DNA of 64,000 nucleotides from Rebecca billardiae RCC1528 (lineage: Eukaryota; Haptophyta): the NCBI GenBank assembly GCA_965240325.2, contig OZ251240.1, positions 372,001 through 436,000 on the forward strand, in the 5' to 3' direction. The notes under the pieces were generated by a model. The model ran no database searches and was not told where the DNA came from. It saw only the letters and a program-made list of their open reading frames with translations. Both the position numbers and the translations under genes were made by a program. Of this stretch, positions 7,250-17,570 are shown piece by piece (the stretch's first letter is position 1; every line of letters begins with the position of its first letter).

Positions 7250-9322
7250 ATGGCTCCCGCCTTGGGATCCGCCGCCCTCCTCCTGCTCGCGGCGGGCGGA
7301 GCCCGTGCCGCGCTGCCTGAAGGGTACTGCGTGGACAACTTTGTCGATGCCGTGGGTGACACCACCACGGTGCGCCCCGCCCCGTCCGAAGGCGCGGCCA
7401 ACCACCTGATCGTGAGCGCCCGGCGCCAAGCGCCGTCCGAGCTCGACCCGCGCAGCAACGAGGAGGCGCAGGCGTACTTCCAGCGCCGGCTCGCGCCCTC
7501 GGCCGTGTTCCTCGCGCTGTGGGCGCTCGCGCTTCTCGCCACGTGCCCGGTGTGCACCTCGCGCCTGTGCTGCTGGATGCGCTGCTGCGCGCCCGACCCG
7601 ACAACCCTTCCGAAGGGCAAGCGCGCGAGGCGCAAGCCGCGCCTCGAGCTCGCGGGCGCGTGGGGCGTGCTGGCGTGCGCGTCCGTCGCGCTCGCGGGCG
7701 TGGGGATCCACTACGCGGGCGGCATCTCCACGGCCATCTCGCTCGGCGCGTGCGAGGCCGTGCAGCTCGCCGACGACGTGCGCGCGCTGATCGGCAAGCT
7801 GAACGAGCGGCTCGACTCGTTTGGCGATGCGGGCGAGGTGGTGGACGAGGTGGTCGAGCTGCTCGAGGGGAGCTCGGCCGGGCTGGTCGGGGACATGGAC
7901 GCGGTGCTCGAGGGGCTGCAGGCCTTCGAGGCCGCCGTGCGCGCGGTCAACATCTCGGGCGCCGAGTGGGCGGAGCAGGACGCGCTCGCTGACGACACGG
8001 CGCAGGCGCGCACCGAGCTGTCGGATGGGCGCGCGGCGGTGGTCGAGCTCAGCGCCGTGCTCGACGAGGCGTCGGACGCGCTCGTGGACAACGCGGACAC
8101 GGTGCGCGACATCGCCGACTCGATCAGCGACCTCACCGTCCAGACGCCGCTCGCGCTCGACCAGCTCGAGCCCTTCGTGCTGCGCGAGCTGATGCCGGTG
8201 CAGCAGCGGCTGTACTGGGGCGCCCTCGGCACGTTTGCGTACGCGCTCGGCGCGGCGCTGCTCGGCGCGCTCGGCGTCGCGCTGCTCGTGCTGCGGCCGG
8301 AGCACCGCGCGACGCCGCACGGGCTGCACTGCGCGTTCTCGTGCCAGTGGGCCTTCGTCCTCGCCGCGCTGCTCGGCGGCGGCGTGCTGATCGCCTTCCC
8401 CCTCCTCCTCGCAGACGCGTGCGCGCTGCTGGACGAGCTGCCGAGCAGCGTGGGCGAGTACGTGCAGGGCGGCGCGGGGGGCGCGCGCGTGGCGGGCGTG
8501 GTCGAGGGGTGCTTCGCACAGCCGCCGCGCAAGATCGTCGACTCGATCGGCATCCTCGACGGCGAGCTCGACCTCGACGCGCTCATCTCCTTCGACGCGC
8601 TCGACGACATCTCCCTCGGCTCCGAGCTGGACTACGACGCGTTTGAGGCCACGCGCGCGCAGGTGGGCGCGCTCGCGTGGACCGACTTTGGGCTCAACAC
8701 GACGCGCGTGCAGCTCGTCGACGCGTGCTGCGAGGGGGAGGGCGTGTGCTGCGGCACGGAGGACACGTGCACGGACGACGACCTGGACAGCTGCTCCTTC
8801 GCCCCCGCCGCGCTCGAGCTCAACGCGTCGGTCAACAGCGCGCTCGACTCCCTGCAGGCAGAGATGGCTGCGCTGGACGCGGACGTGCGCGCGTTCAACG
8901 CGTCTGCGCACGGCGTGCAGGGCGCGCTGCGCGAGGTGGAGGCGCTCACCGAGCCGCTGCGCGAGAGCGTGGGCAGCCTGGACGAGCTGGGCGAGTGCGG
9001 CTTCGTCGCGGACCGCTACTGGGGCGTGCACCGCGCGCTGTGCGGCGTGCTGCTGCCGAGCATCTTCTGGGTGGCGATCGCGCTCTGCGCCGGCGGCGCG
9101 CTCGGCATCGCGCTCGGCGCGCTGCTCCTCGCGATGGCCAAGATGGCGCTCGTGGCCGCAGCGGCGTGGCGCGAGGAGGAGATGCACGAGTACGAGGCGG
9201 ACCGAGGCTCGCCGCCGTACGCTGGGCAGAAGGCCAACCCGCCCCGAGACGACGACGCGTACAGTGATCACTCCGACGGGCTGCAGGCCGAAGATCACCT
9301 CACGGCAAGACTGGGAGCGTAA
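7250..9322 (+). CDS. Prominin/tweety-like pentaspan membrane protein
   Basis: Single-exon protein of 690 aa. An upstream in-frame ATG at 7181 lies in the transposon repeat, so I used 7250, which opens directly with a signal peptide (ALGSAALLLLAAGGARA). Then come TM1 (AVFLALWALALLATCPV), a short Cys-rich cytosolic loop (RLCCWMRCCAP), TM2, and an extracellular loop of about 165 aa predicted helical. TM3 and TM4 form a tight pair around residues 315-400, followed by a second large loop containing CCEGEGVCCGTEDTC, then TM5 (~615-650) and a short acidic tail. This signal-plus-five-TM plan with a Cys-rich first loop and two large ectodomains is that of prominins and the related tweety family. In animals prominins act in membrane protrusions and cholesterol-rich domains; the function here is unknown. 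Fold-level call, not a close match. Confidence 0.65.
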   Translation: MAPALGSAALLLLAAGGARAALPEGYCVDNFVDAVGDTTTVRPAPSEGAANHLIVSARRQAPSELDPRSNEEAQAYFQRRLAPSAVFLALWALALLATCPVCTSRLCCWMRCCAPDPTTLPKGKRARRKPRLELAGAWGVLACASVALAGVGIHYAGGISTAISLGACEAVQLADDVRALIGKLNERLDSFGDAGEVVDEVVELLEGSSAGLVGDMDAVLEGLQAFEAAVRAVNISGAEWAEQDALADDTAQARTELSDGRAAVVELSAVLDEASDALVDNADTVRDIADSISDLTVQTPLALDQLEPFVLRELMPVQQRLYWGALGTFAYALGAALLGALGVALLVLRPEHRATPHGLHCAFSCQWAFVLAALLGGGVLIAFPLLLADACALLDELPSSVGEYVQGGAGGARVAGVVEGCFAQPPRKIVDSIGILDGELDLDALISFDALDDISLGSELDYDAFEATRAQVGALAWTDFGLNTTRVQLVDACCEGEGVCCGTEDTCTDDDLDSCSFAPAALELNASVNSALDSLQAEMAALDADVRAFNASAHGVQGALREVEALTEPLRESVGSLDELGECGFVADRYWGVHRALCGVLLPSIFWVAIALCAGGALGIALGALLLAMAKMALVAAAAWREEEMHEYEADRGSPPYAGQKANPPRDDDAYSDHSDGLQAEDHLTARLGA

Positions 9323-9716
9323 CACTAGCACGACTCGGATGAGCGCCACGAGGCGCAGGCAAACTGCGCGCATCAGTCAGCATCAGGAAGTAGGAACGAC
9401 GAGCAGTACCCCCATAGTAGGCATCGGTCGCGCTGCTCGGAGGGGCTGCCGCGAGCTCTCGCTGCCCAGTTGCTCAGTGAATCAGATATGTCACGCTGTG
9501 GCGAAAAAAAAGGAGCGAAATATAAAAACAAGGGCCGGCCGAGCAAGGGGCCCGGAGGGGTGACGGTTCATTACAGTTTACTAAGAATAAGAGACGCACA
9601 CAGTATTACGTCTTGCCTGAGTTTAGTCACGGCCGTCCAGCCACGGGCCCTCCAGCAAGCGGAATCTCTCGCCCCCTGCATCCAGCCACCGGGCGAACCA
9701 CGGCGCCTCGGACGGC
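9323..9716. other. Intergenic spacer with TATA-like site
   Basis: No coding signal. It holds a short A-tract (9503-9511) and TATAAAAACA at 9521-9530, about 190 bp before the transporter ATG. This may be a promoter element for that gene. Confidence 0.4.
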
Positions 9717-11063
9717 ATGGAGCTGCCCAGAGCAGCGGAAGGCGCGCCGGCGGCCGACATCGAGGCGGCAGCAAGCAGTGTCGACGACACGCCCACGCCC
9801 GCCCCCACGCCCACTCAGCGCGCGCTCGGCTGCCTGCGCTACGCCAAGGCGACCGCCCTCAAGCAGTGCCTGCCGATCGCGCTCCTGCTGGCAATCACCT
9901 TTGGCCTCGCGGTGCCGATCGTCGGGCAGGCGGCGGCGAGCTGGACGGTGGCCGGGCGCGGCGCGCTGCAGACTCTGTGCGTGTGGATCATCTTCACCAT
10001 CCAGGGCATCACCCTCAAGACGGACGACGTGCGCAAGGCGGTGAGCGCGTGGAAGGCGATTGGCTTTGGCGTGCTCACCATCCTCTTCATCACGCCGCTG
10101 CTCGCGCCGCTGGTGGGCCGGCTGGCGCTGCCGCTCCGGCGCGAGTTCTCCATCGGCTTCATGCTCTTCTGCTCCGTGCCCACCACCATCAACTCGGGCG
10201 TCGCGCTCGCGACGCAGGCGAAGGGCTCGTTTGCACTCGCGCTGATGCTAACGGTGCTGACCAACCTGCTCGGCGTGTTCACCGTGCCCTTCTTCCTCGG
10301 GCTGATCCTCGAGCTGGGCGACGGCGTGCGGCTCGACCCGGTCGACCTGCTCCTCAAGCTCATCGTCCTCATCCTCTGCCCGCTCACCATCGGCAAGGCC
10401 GCTCGCGAGCTGGTACCGCGCGTGGCAGCGTTCGCAAAGCAACACAAGCAGCCGCTCGGCTGGCTGAGCAACGGCTGCCTCGCGCTGATCCCGTGGATGA
10501 AGCTCTCCGAGTCCGAGGCGGAGCTCAAGGCGACGGGCGGCCCCGCCGCCGCGCTCGTCATCGCCATCGGCCTCACCATCCACGCCTGCTACCTCGTCTT
10601 CAACTACGGTGTCACCCGGTTTGCGCTGCGGCTGCCCTCGGAGGAAGTGCGCGCGGTCACCATCATGGGCTCGCAGAAGACGCTGCCCGTCGCGATGGCG
10701 ATCCTCGCGTCGCTGCCCGACTCGCTCGGCGAGCACGGGCTCATCGCCGTGCCGTGCATCGTCTCGCACCTCACGCAGATCTTCGTCGACGCGTGGATCG
10801 CCACGAAGTGGGCCTCGGTCCCGATCGTGGACGGGGCGGCGGCGGCGGGCGCGGCGGGCGCGGCCGCCGGCTTGAGCGCAGCGCAGGATCAGCCGGCGGC
10901 GGACGAAGCCGCCGGCGGCGCGGGCGGCGCGAGGGGCACGGGCAAAGCGCCCGGCGCCGCGCGCGCTGCGCCGCCGCTGCTCAACGAGTCGCCGCTCCGG
11001 AGCGACGGCGAGGCGGGGGGCCGCATGCCGCCGGCGGATTCAGGCGGAAACGAGCGCCTCTGA
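9717..11063 (+). CDS. SLC10A7/SBF-like (sodium/bile-acid symporter family, P7 type) transporter
   Basis: Multipass carrier of 448 aa. After a Pro/Ala-rich cytosolic N-terminus (1-45), about ten membrane segments run from residue ~48 to 370. The core strings TIQGITLKTDDVRKAV, CSVPTTINSGVALATQAKG, ALMLTVLTNLLGVFTVPFF and MGSQKTLPVAMAILASLP are typical of the SLC10A7/YfeH subgroup (SBF-like). The animal SLC10A7 sits in Golgi/plasma membrane and influences calcium handling and glycosylation. The bacterial relatives' substrates are unknown, so I do not assign one. The last ~80 residues are low-complexity Ala/Gly. The start ATG is the first in frame and gives a typical length for the family plus the tail. 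No intron is evident. Confidence 0.88.
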   Translation: MELPRAAEGAPAADIEAAASSVDDTPTPAPTPTQRALGCLRYAKATALKQCLPIALLLAITFGLAVPIVGQAAASWTVAGRGALQTLCVWIIFTIQGITLKTDDVRKAVSAWKAIGFGVLTILFITPLLAPLVGRLALPLRREFSIGFMLFCSVPTTINSGVALATQAKGSFALALMLTVLTNLLGVFTVPFFLGLILELGDGVRLDPVDLLLKLIVLILCPLTIGKAARELVPRVAAFAKQHKQPLGWLSNGCLALIPWMKLSESEAELKATGGPAAALVIAIGLTIHACYLVFNYGVTRFALRLPSEEVRAVTIMGSQKTLPVAMAILASLPDSLGEHGLIAVPCIVSHLTQIFVDAWIATKWASVPIVDGAAAAGAAGAAAGLSAAQDQPAADEAAGGAGGARGTGKAPGAARAAPPLLNESPLRSDGEAGGRMPPADSGGNERL

Positions 11064-11653
11064 AGTACTTCGCAGGCAGTCTACGGCTACTGCTACTCTG
11101 ACGGTCTGGCGGTCAGGAGCGCTTCATCAGATTTGCCCACGAGAGTAGTGACTCGGCTCAGCCGTCGATCATCGTCGGAGTCTTCAGTCTTCAAACTCGC
11201 CTGTCTCGTCTTATAGCAGCCTACTATATGCCGCGGCGGTTACCGGAATCGGATACCGGGCTATGATACCCGGCCCGGGCCGACGAATCGATGATGCGAC
11301 GATAGCTTAATCCAGATAGGAGCAACCGCTGCCTGCGAATGGCGGCAGCAACGCACCTGCGGGCGCAGAGCCAACGCCGCGGCGAAGCCCGTGCGCTGCG
11401 CGCTCGTGAGCTGTGCCTCAAGTCGCTGCGCCCGTGCCATGCGCGCCGCACGCTCGGTGCGACGGCATTCGTCGACTGCAGCCCAGGCTGCCACGCTTGC
11501 GCCACGCGCGTCGCGTGCGAAGGGCTGCGGGGGTGGCGTGCGCAGACACAGCCGAGCGGCGATCTGGAGGCGAGAGCGCACCGCCGCCGTCGCGAGCCGC
11601 CGCCCGCGCGCAGGCGCCGCCTTCGCGTGCCCGCCGCGCGCGCCGCCCACGCG
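11064..11653. other. Convergent intergenic region
   Basis: Space between the transporter stop and the stop of the oppositely oriented nitronate monooxygenase. It includes a short palindromic run of TACCGG/CCGGGC motifs at 11237-11283. I see no gene. Confidence 0.6.
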
Positions 11654-12862
11654 CTAGTGGCACGCGGCCGTGAGCCATTTTTGCACATCGCGCGCGCTGA
11701 AGTTGGCGGCGTCCGCGGCCTCGAGCACAAGCCGCCGCGTGAGCGCGGCCGCGCCCTCGCCGCCGCGCGCGCGGTCGACCGCCTGGCCGACCCACATGGG
11801 CATGAGCTCGCGCCGCCCGGAGCGCGCGGCCGCGGCGCGCAGGTCCCGCGACATCGCGTCGTGCACCGGGTAGGGCGCGGGCCCCTTCTCGCCGTGCAGG
11901 GAGCTCACCTGCTGGTGGTGGGTCACTCGGCCCGCAAAGCCGCGCGCCGGCCGGCCGCTGAACGAGCTGGCGACGACGGTCTTGGTGTGCGCGTCGAGCG
12001 CGGTGGCCTGCGCGACGGCGGTGCGGTGCGCCTCGGCCGCGCTGCTCTCGTTCGTCGCGAGGTACGCCGTGCCCACCTGCACCGCCTGCGCGCCGAGCGC
12101 GATCGCGGCGGCGACGCCGCGCCCGTCGGCGATCCCGCCGGCGGCGATCACGGGCGTGGACGCGCCGCACTCGTCGACGACGGCGGGCACGAGCGCCATC
12201 GTGCCGACCATCGCGGACTCGAACGGGTGGAGGAACGTGCCGCGGTGCCCGCCCGCCTCCACCCCCTGCGCCACCACCGCGAGCACGCCCGCCTCGCACA
12301 GCACCGCCGCCTCCTCCGCAGAGGTCGCCGTGCCCACCGTCAGCACGCCGCGGCGCTCGAGCTCGGCGCACACCTCGCGCGGCGGGCAGCCGAAGGTGAA
12401 GCTCACGACGGGCGGGAGGTACTCCAGCGCGAGGAGCGCCTCCATCTGCTGCTTGAACGAGTGGCCGTACCGCGCGGGCGTGGGCGGCCGCTCGAGGCCG
12501 AGCTCGGTGCGGAAGGGCGCGAAGAAGTCGGCGCTGCGCTGCTCGTACTCGGAGGCCTCCGGCGTGCCCGGCGTGGGCGGGTCGTCGAGCACGAAGAAGT
12601 TCACGTTGTACGGCTGGCCCGCGCCGATCAGCTGGAAAAGGCTCTCGCAGACGCCGGCGATGGCCTCGGGTGCCGTGTTGGCGAGCGCGAGAGAGCCGAG
12701 GCCGCCCGCGCTGCACACGGCCGCGGCGAGCTCGGGCGAGTCGTGGCCGAGCATAGGCGCCTGGACGACGGGCAGCCGGATGGGCAGCTCGTGCAGCAGG
12801 TGCGACGTGCTGCGGCGGCGAAGGATCCGCATCGAATGCGCGCCCCGCCGCAACGACGCCAT
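11654..12862 (-). CDS. Nitronate monooxygenase (2-nitropropane dioxygenase family)
   Basis: FMN-dependent TIM-barrel enzyme that oxidises alkyl nitronates, detoxifying nitro compounds such as 3-nitropropionate. The barrel opens with the family signature RLPVVQAPMLG and continues GGLGSLALAN. The phosphate/FMN-binding and active-site string GVEAGGHRGTF lies mid-protein, followed by TPVIAAGGIADGRGVAAAIALGAQAVQVGTAYL (strands 7-8, FMN phosphate loop). The open frame extends upstream to a TTG at 12931, but the first ATG is at 12862, giving about 402 aa. The ~35 leading residues are Arg/Ser-rich (MASLRRGAHSMRILRRRS), suggesting a mitochondrial presequence. The MscS-like gene lies immediately upstream on the same strand, its stop about 275 bp away. 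Confidence 0.9.
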   Translation of the reverse strand: MASLRRGAHSMRILRRRSTSHLLHELPIRLPVVQAPMLGHDSPELAAAVCSAGGLGSLALANTAPEAIAGVCESLFQLIGAGQPYNVNFFVLDDPPTPGTPEASEYEQRSADFFAPFRTELGLERPPTPARYGHSFKQQMEALLALEYLPPVVSFTFGCPPREVCAELERRGVLTVGTATSAEEAAVLCEAGVLAVVAQGVEAGGHRGTFLHPFESAMVGTMALVPAVVDECGASTPVIAAGGIADGRGVAAAIALGAQAVQVGTAYLATNESSAAEAHRTAVAQATALDAHTKTVVASSFSGRPARGFAGRVTHHQQVSSLHGEKGPAPYPVHDAMSRDLRAAAARSGRRELMPMWVGQAVDRARGGEGAAALTRRLVLEAADAANFSARDVQKWLTAACH

Positions 12863-13137
12863 CGGGGCGATCGCCGCGGTGCGCGTGTGTGCGCGCGTGG
12901 CGGCAAACCTCAGCCGCAGCCGGCCGGCCAATCAGCGACGGCTGCTCGCGTGGACTACCCGCGTCCTATTGACCAGCCACAAACGCCCGTTGGGCAGGCG
13001 GCCGGGCGCAGCGCTCCGGCTCGATTCTCGGCGTGATGACAATGGCTGCGCGACGGACGCCTGTCGGAAGGCTACGGACGCTACGGTCGTCGGTGGTCCG
13101 AGTCAGGCTCGGCGCGTGCGTACGCGCCGGGCATTCT

Positions 13138-14490
13138 TCATTCGCCCATCTGGGTCAGCGGAATCTCGCCCCCGTCGTCCGCGGAGGCGGCGCTCACGCC
13201 GTCGTCGGCCGCGCTCGCGTCGCTCCCCGCGCCGTCTGGCCCGCCGCTCGGCGCGCCGTCCACCGCATCGCCCGCCGCCTCCGACGCCGCCGCGGCCGCG
13301 GCGGCGCTGCCGTCCGCCGTGCCCGCCGCGGCCGTGGCCACGCCGATCCCTTGTGCAGCGTCGGAGCCGTCACCGCTGCCGGCGTCTGCCGCGCTCGTGC
13401 CCTCCACCTGCGCGCGCGCGCTCGTGGACGTGACGATCATCTGCTCGACCTGCTGCTTGAGCGCCTCCGCCTGCTGCTTGGACTGCTCGGCCTCGTACCG
13501 CTCCTCCGCCGCGCGCGCCTTCTCCTGCTCCACCTCCACCTGCGGCCGGTGGCACGCACGCGCAGCGGCACACGCGTGCGCGTCAGCCGGCAGCGCCCTT
13601 GGCACCGCGCGCCCCGCCCGCGCCCCGCCGCGCTCTGCGCATCGGGCGCGCGCGTGCGCGCGCGCGCGCGCACGCACCTTTGAGCGCATGAGGGACGACT
13701 CGCGCTGCGAGAGGACGGACTCCTTCTGCCCGACCGCGGCCTCCTTCGCGTCGACCGACGCGGCGAGCTCGCGCAGGGCCGCCTCCTCCGCGGCGAGGGC
13801 CGCCTGCCGCTCCTCCAGCGCGCGCGTGCGCGAGGCCTCCTTCTTGCCCTGCGTGCGCTGCCTCAGGCCGTGCTCCAGCGCCTGCAGGGAGAGCTCGCGC
13901 CGCTCCAGCGCGGTCTGGGAGCAGGGGCGCGCGCGCGCGGCGGGCGGCGGGCGCAGTGAGCCGACGAGCGCACGCGCGCGCGCGGCGTGCGGCGCTGCCG
14001 CCGCGCGCGCGCTGTGCGCCGCGCCCGCCGCCGCCGCCCGCCCACGTGCGTGCGTGCGTGCGCGCGCGCGCGTACCATCGCCTGCTTGTACGAAGCCTCG
14101 CGCTGTCGCACCGACGCGAGCAGCCGCTCGCACATCGCCTCCGCGGCGCGCTGCTCCCTCTCCAGCGCCTCCTCGCGCTCACCCAGCTCGCGCGCCCTCG
14201 CCTTGAGGGCAGCCTCCAGCGCCTCCTGCCTGCTCGGGGCGCCGCGCGGACGCACGTTGGGGCGCGCGCGCGCGGAGGCGGCAAGCTGGCTGCGGGCGTG
14301 AGTGGATGCGGGCGGTGGTTGGCTCGGCGGCGGGGCGGGGCGGCGCGGCGCGGAGGGCGGGGGAGCGTGCGCGCACCTCGCGACGAGCGCGGCCATCCGG
14401 CGCTCCGCGTCCTCCGCCGCGGCCGAGGCGGCCTCCACCCGCCGACCCGTCTCGTCCGCGACCGCCGCGCCCGCGCCCTCCGCCGCCGCT

Positions 14491-14527
<37 letters not shown>

Positions 14528-16388
14528 GCTGCGCCGCGCGCGCGTCGGCGGCGGCGGCGAGGGCGCTCTCGGCGACGGCGCGCGCCACCGCCACCTCCTC
14601 CGCCTCCTCCGCGCCGCCGTCCGCCTCGGCATCGGGCTCGGCCTCCCAGCTGTCCACCTCGATGGCGGCGCCGCTGCCGTCGTCCGCCGCGCCCTCGTCG
14701 AGCACGACGTGCGCAGCGCCGCCCGTCGCGCCGCCGCCGACGGGCGCGGGCGGCGCGTGCGGCGGCGTGGGCGGCGCCGAGCGCGCGGGCGGCGGCGGGT
14801 GCGGCGGCGTCGCGTAGCGCAGAGGGCTGATGGCGGCGGGCGGCGGCGGGGCGGGCTCGTCGAGCTCGCCGACGCCGCCCACGGGCGCGACGCGCGGCTG
14901 CGGCTGCACCTCCGCCGCCAGCCCCTCGCCGCGCATGATCCGCACCTCGCGCGCCGTGCGGTCCGCAAAGCGCGCGCCGTGGCTCTCCAGGATGTGCGCC
15001 AGCGAGAAGTAGATCCCCTGCTGGATGCGCAGGAAGTCCTCGAGGAAGATCGACTTGGTGTGGCACGAGATCCAGAGGTCGAGGGAGAAGTCGGAGACGG
15101 AGCGGAGGAACACGAAGCGGTGCTGCTTCGGGTCGAGCTCGGGGTTGGAGAGCAGCGCCTCCCGCACCTCCGCCACGATGCGCGGCGCGAGCCGCATGTC
15201 CGAGATGCGCAGCTTGGGCTGCAGCAGGATGCGCCGGTTGGACATGCGCGACGCGTTGATCAGGTCCATCGTGGCGAGCTTCGAGTTGGGCAGGTGCAGC
15301 GGGCGCTTGTCCCACGTGTTGAGCACCGTGTAGTACCACCCGATCTTCTCGACCCACCCGTCGATCTCCTTCCGCCCGTCCGAGCCCTCGGTGACGCTCT
15401 GGATCCAGTCGCCCTTGGTGAAGGGCTGTGTGGCAAAGATCACGGCCGCGCCCATCAGGTTGCTCAGGATGTCGCGGCCGATGAAGCCGATGAGCACGGA
15501 GGAGACGCCGCCGACGGTGAGCAGCGCCTTGTAGTTCACCCCCGCCGTGTCCAGGATCGCCAGCGCCGTACACACCCACACGCCCACGGAGAGCGTCTGC
15601 ACGATCGTGTTGAGCCGTGCCTCAGTCACAGACGCCTGGCGGTCGAGCACGCGCGGACGCGGGCCGTCGCGCGACGGGCTGCCGCCCATGATGGCCTGGC
15701 CGAGCTTCGCCTGCTCCTCGGAGACGATGCGCGAGCGCAGCACGTCGAGGAAGTGCAGCGCGATCGCCGCGAGCGAGAGCTCGAGCAGCACGTCGCACAG
15801 CAGCCGCACGAGCTGCGCGCGCGCGCCCCAGCCGCGCCGCCGCAGCGCCGCCGCGGCCGAGTCGAGTAGCGACGCGCCGATCACGGCGACGGTGAGGCTC
15901 GAGAGCGGGAGGAAGGGGATGGTGGTCTTGGGCGGCGCGAACGGCCGCGTCACGCCCGTCGGCCCCTTCTCGCGCCGCAGGTGGTCGTCCTCCTCGCGCT
16001 GCGCCGGCGAGGCGGTCGCCTCCTCCTCCAGCCTCGTCACCTGCTTCACGATGAACACGGCGTCGCGGACAAAGCGCACGACGACCTGGAAGAGGGCGAG
16101 CGTGGCGAAGACGAGGATGATCTCCGCGATGAACGTGGGCAGCCCGCCGTGCTGCGCGCCCACGAGCCCCGTCGCGCTGAGCGCGTTCCACAGCCGCTGC
16201 GCGAGCGTCGGTCTCGGCGCCGAGAGCAGCGGCTGCCTGCTCTCGGTGGAGACGGTCTGCGCCGCGCGGCCGGCGAAGCCGAGCAGGCCCATCAGGCCCA
16301 TCCGAGCGGGCGCGCGCCGCCGGCCGAGCCGCGCCGCCGCGCGCGCCAGCGGCGCCGCCGCGCGCAGCGCCGGCGCGCGAGGGCGCAT
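13138..16388 (-). CDS. MscS-family mechanosensitive channel (MSL-like) with coiled-coil tail, 4 exons
   Basis: Tension-gated channel, predicted 934 aa. Exons read on the minus strand: 16388-14377, 14229-14076, 13914-13678, 13539-13138. Introns are 147, 161 and 138 bp, each GT...AG. The ATG at 16388 follows a frame that is open further upstream but gives an Arg/Ala-rich presequence (MRPRAPALRAAAPLARAAAR), suggesting an organelle target as for plant MSL1-3. Four or more TM segments precede the conserved pore helix and beta domain (LLTVGGVSSVLIGFIGRDIL, ATQPFTKGDWI, GWYYTVLNTWDKRPLHLPNS). The C-terminal ~330 residues are Pro/Ala-rich, then heptad-like (ALERRELSLQALEHGL, EKARAAEERYEAEQSKQQAE), ending LTQMGE. 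Splice sites were chosen because the helical frame continues cleanly across each junction. Confidence 0.85.
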
Positions 16389-16505
16389 GCTGGCCGTGTT
16401 TTGGGTGCCAAACGCGATGATCGCCGGCCGAGTTGAGAGTGTTCCACCCCCTTGCTCATGAAGACTGTCTTCCGCAATCTTCAGATCCGGCCGGCGAGAC
16501 TGGTA

Positions 16506-17510
16506 CAGGTGGATACGGGTGATCTTGGACAGTGGCCGACCCAACTCACGCGGAGGCCTCCCTGGGAGCATTGGGGTCGAAGGGGCGCCAGGGACGGACT
16601 TCAGGGGTCCCTGGAGTTCCGCCACAGCGCGCTTTCTGCGCTGCGGGCCCGTCTCCGCGCGTGGCGGCCGCAATAAGCACCTGCCGCTTTTTGGCCCCTG
16701 TTGGAGCCTAAGTTTGGCGGCTTGGCGAGCGGCGGCGGGGGGCGGGCGCGCGCCACGAGCGGGTTGGAGGCGTCGCCGGGGTCGAGTAGCCCCGCCCCCC
16801 GCCCCGCGCTAGCCCCGCGCGCACTCCCCTCGCGCGTGAGCGTCGCCGGCGCGAGGGCGGTGTGCACCTTGTGGCGAGCCGACCGAAGGGACGACCAGTC
16901 GCCATCTCCAAACAACTACCAGTTCAGACGCGTGCGCTTTTTTAATCCGGCCTTTTTTCTCGAGCGGGAGACTCGCGTCCGCGAACGGCTGCCGGGTTGC
17001 CAGCGCAGCGCAGCGGCACGACTGGTCGTCCCTTCGCTCGGCTCGCGGTTCCGCTGGGGAGAAAAGCAAAGCGGCAGGTGCTTATGGCACTGGCCAATTA
17101 GCCCCTGGCACTGGCTGAGGCATGGGAATCGAGCTCAGAGACGCGCGCGCGGAGGAAAAGCGTGTGCAGCGGCTCGGACGGTTGCTCTGGGACCTACCCA
17201 CGCCAGCGCAACCGCGCCTTGCCTCGGAGTCCGCCCTTCCTGAGTCCGCGCACGCGCCTTGCGGCTTGAAACGCTGGCGTTCGCCCTTGTGCGCGGGACT
17301 CACGAAACAAGGCGAAGGCGGCGAGAAGCGCGACCTGGCGCGTGCGCAGACGACGTCTCACGACCAGGTGAGTTCAGCGAACATCGTGCGCCGTCGTGGC
17401 GACCCGCCAGTGGGCGCTCGTGCTCGTTCGCCCACGAGCCCTCGCCACGAGGCCCGCCGCCCGCTGAGTGTCCAGATAGCCCCTGTGTCCAGTTAGCCCG
17501 TATCCACCTG
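16506..17510. mobile_element. MITE-like non-autonomous DNA transposon, about 1 kb
   Basis: Begins CAGGTGGATACGGG and ends with its exact reverse complement, each flanked by TA, which could be a two-base target duplication. The subterminal zones share TGGACA/TGTCCA motifs, with TGTCCAGATAGCCCCTG repeated just inside the right end. No transposase frame is seen. It sits between the divergent MscS-like (start 16388) and P4H-PHD (start 17571) genes and so occupies their shared promoter space. The TA duplication and superfamily (Tc1/mariner-like?) are tentative. Confidence 0.6.
16674..17085. repeat. Nested inverted repeats inside the MITE
   Basis: ATAAGCACCTGCCGCTTT at 16674 onward pairs with AAAGCGGCAGGTGCTTAT ending near 17085. 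Inside it, about 28 bp around 16874-16902 (core GGGACGACCAGTCG) pairs with 17019-17046. The transcript or single strand could fold into a long hairpin, and this may be a second element nested in the first. Confidence 0.6.
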
Positions 17511-17570
17511 TAGATCGGCCATGCGTCGCTCGGCGCGCGGGCACCGCGCGGGGGCAAACAGCGCAAAACG

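Noticed and set aside
7208-9373. 721-aa antisense frame over the pentaspan gene
   Set aside because: Arg/Ala/His-rich shadow; signal peptide and TM pattern are on the plus strand.
12863-12931. N-terminal extension of the nitronate monooxygenase to position 12931
   Set aside because: It begins with TTG, not ATG; the first ATG is at 12862.
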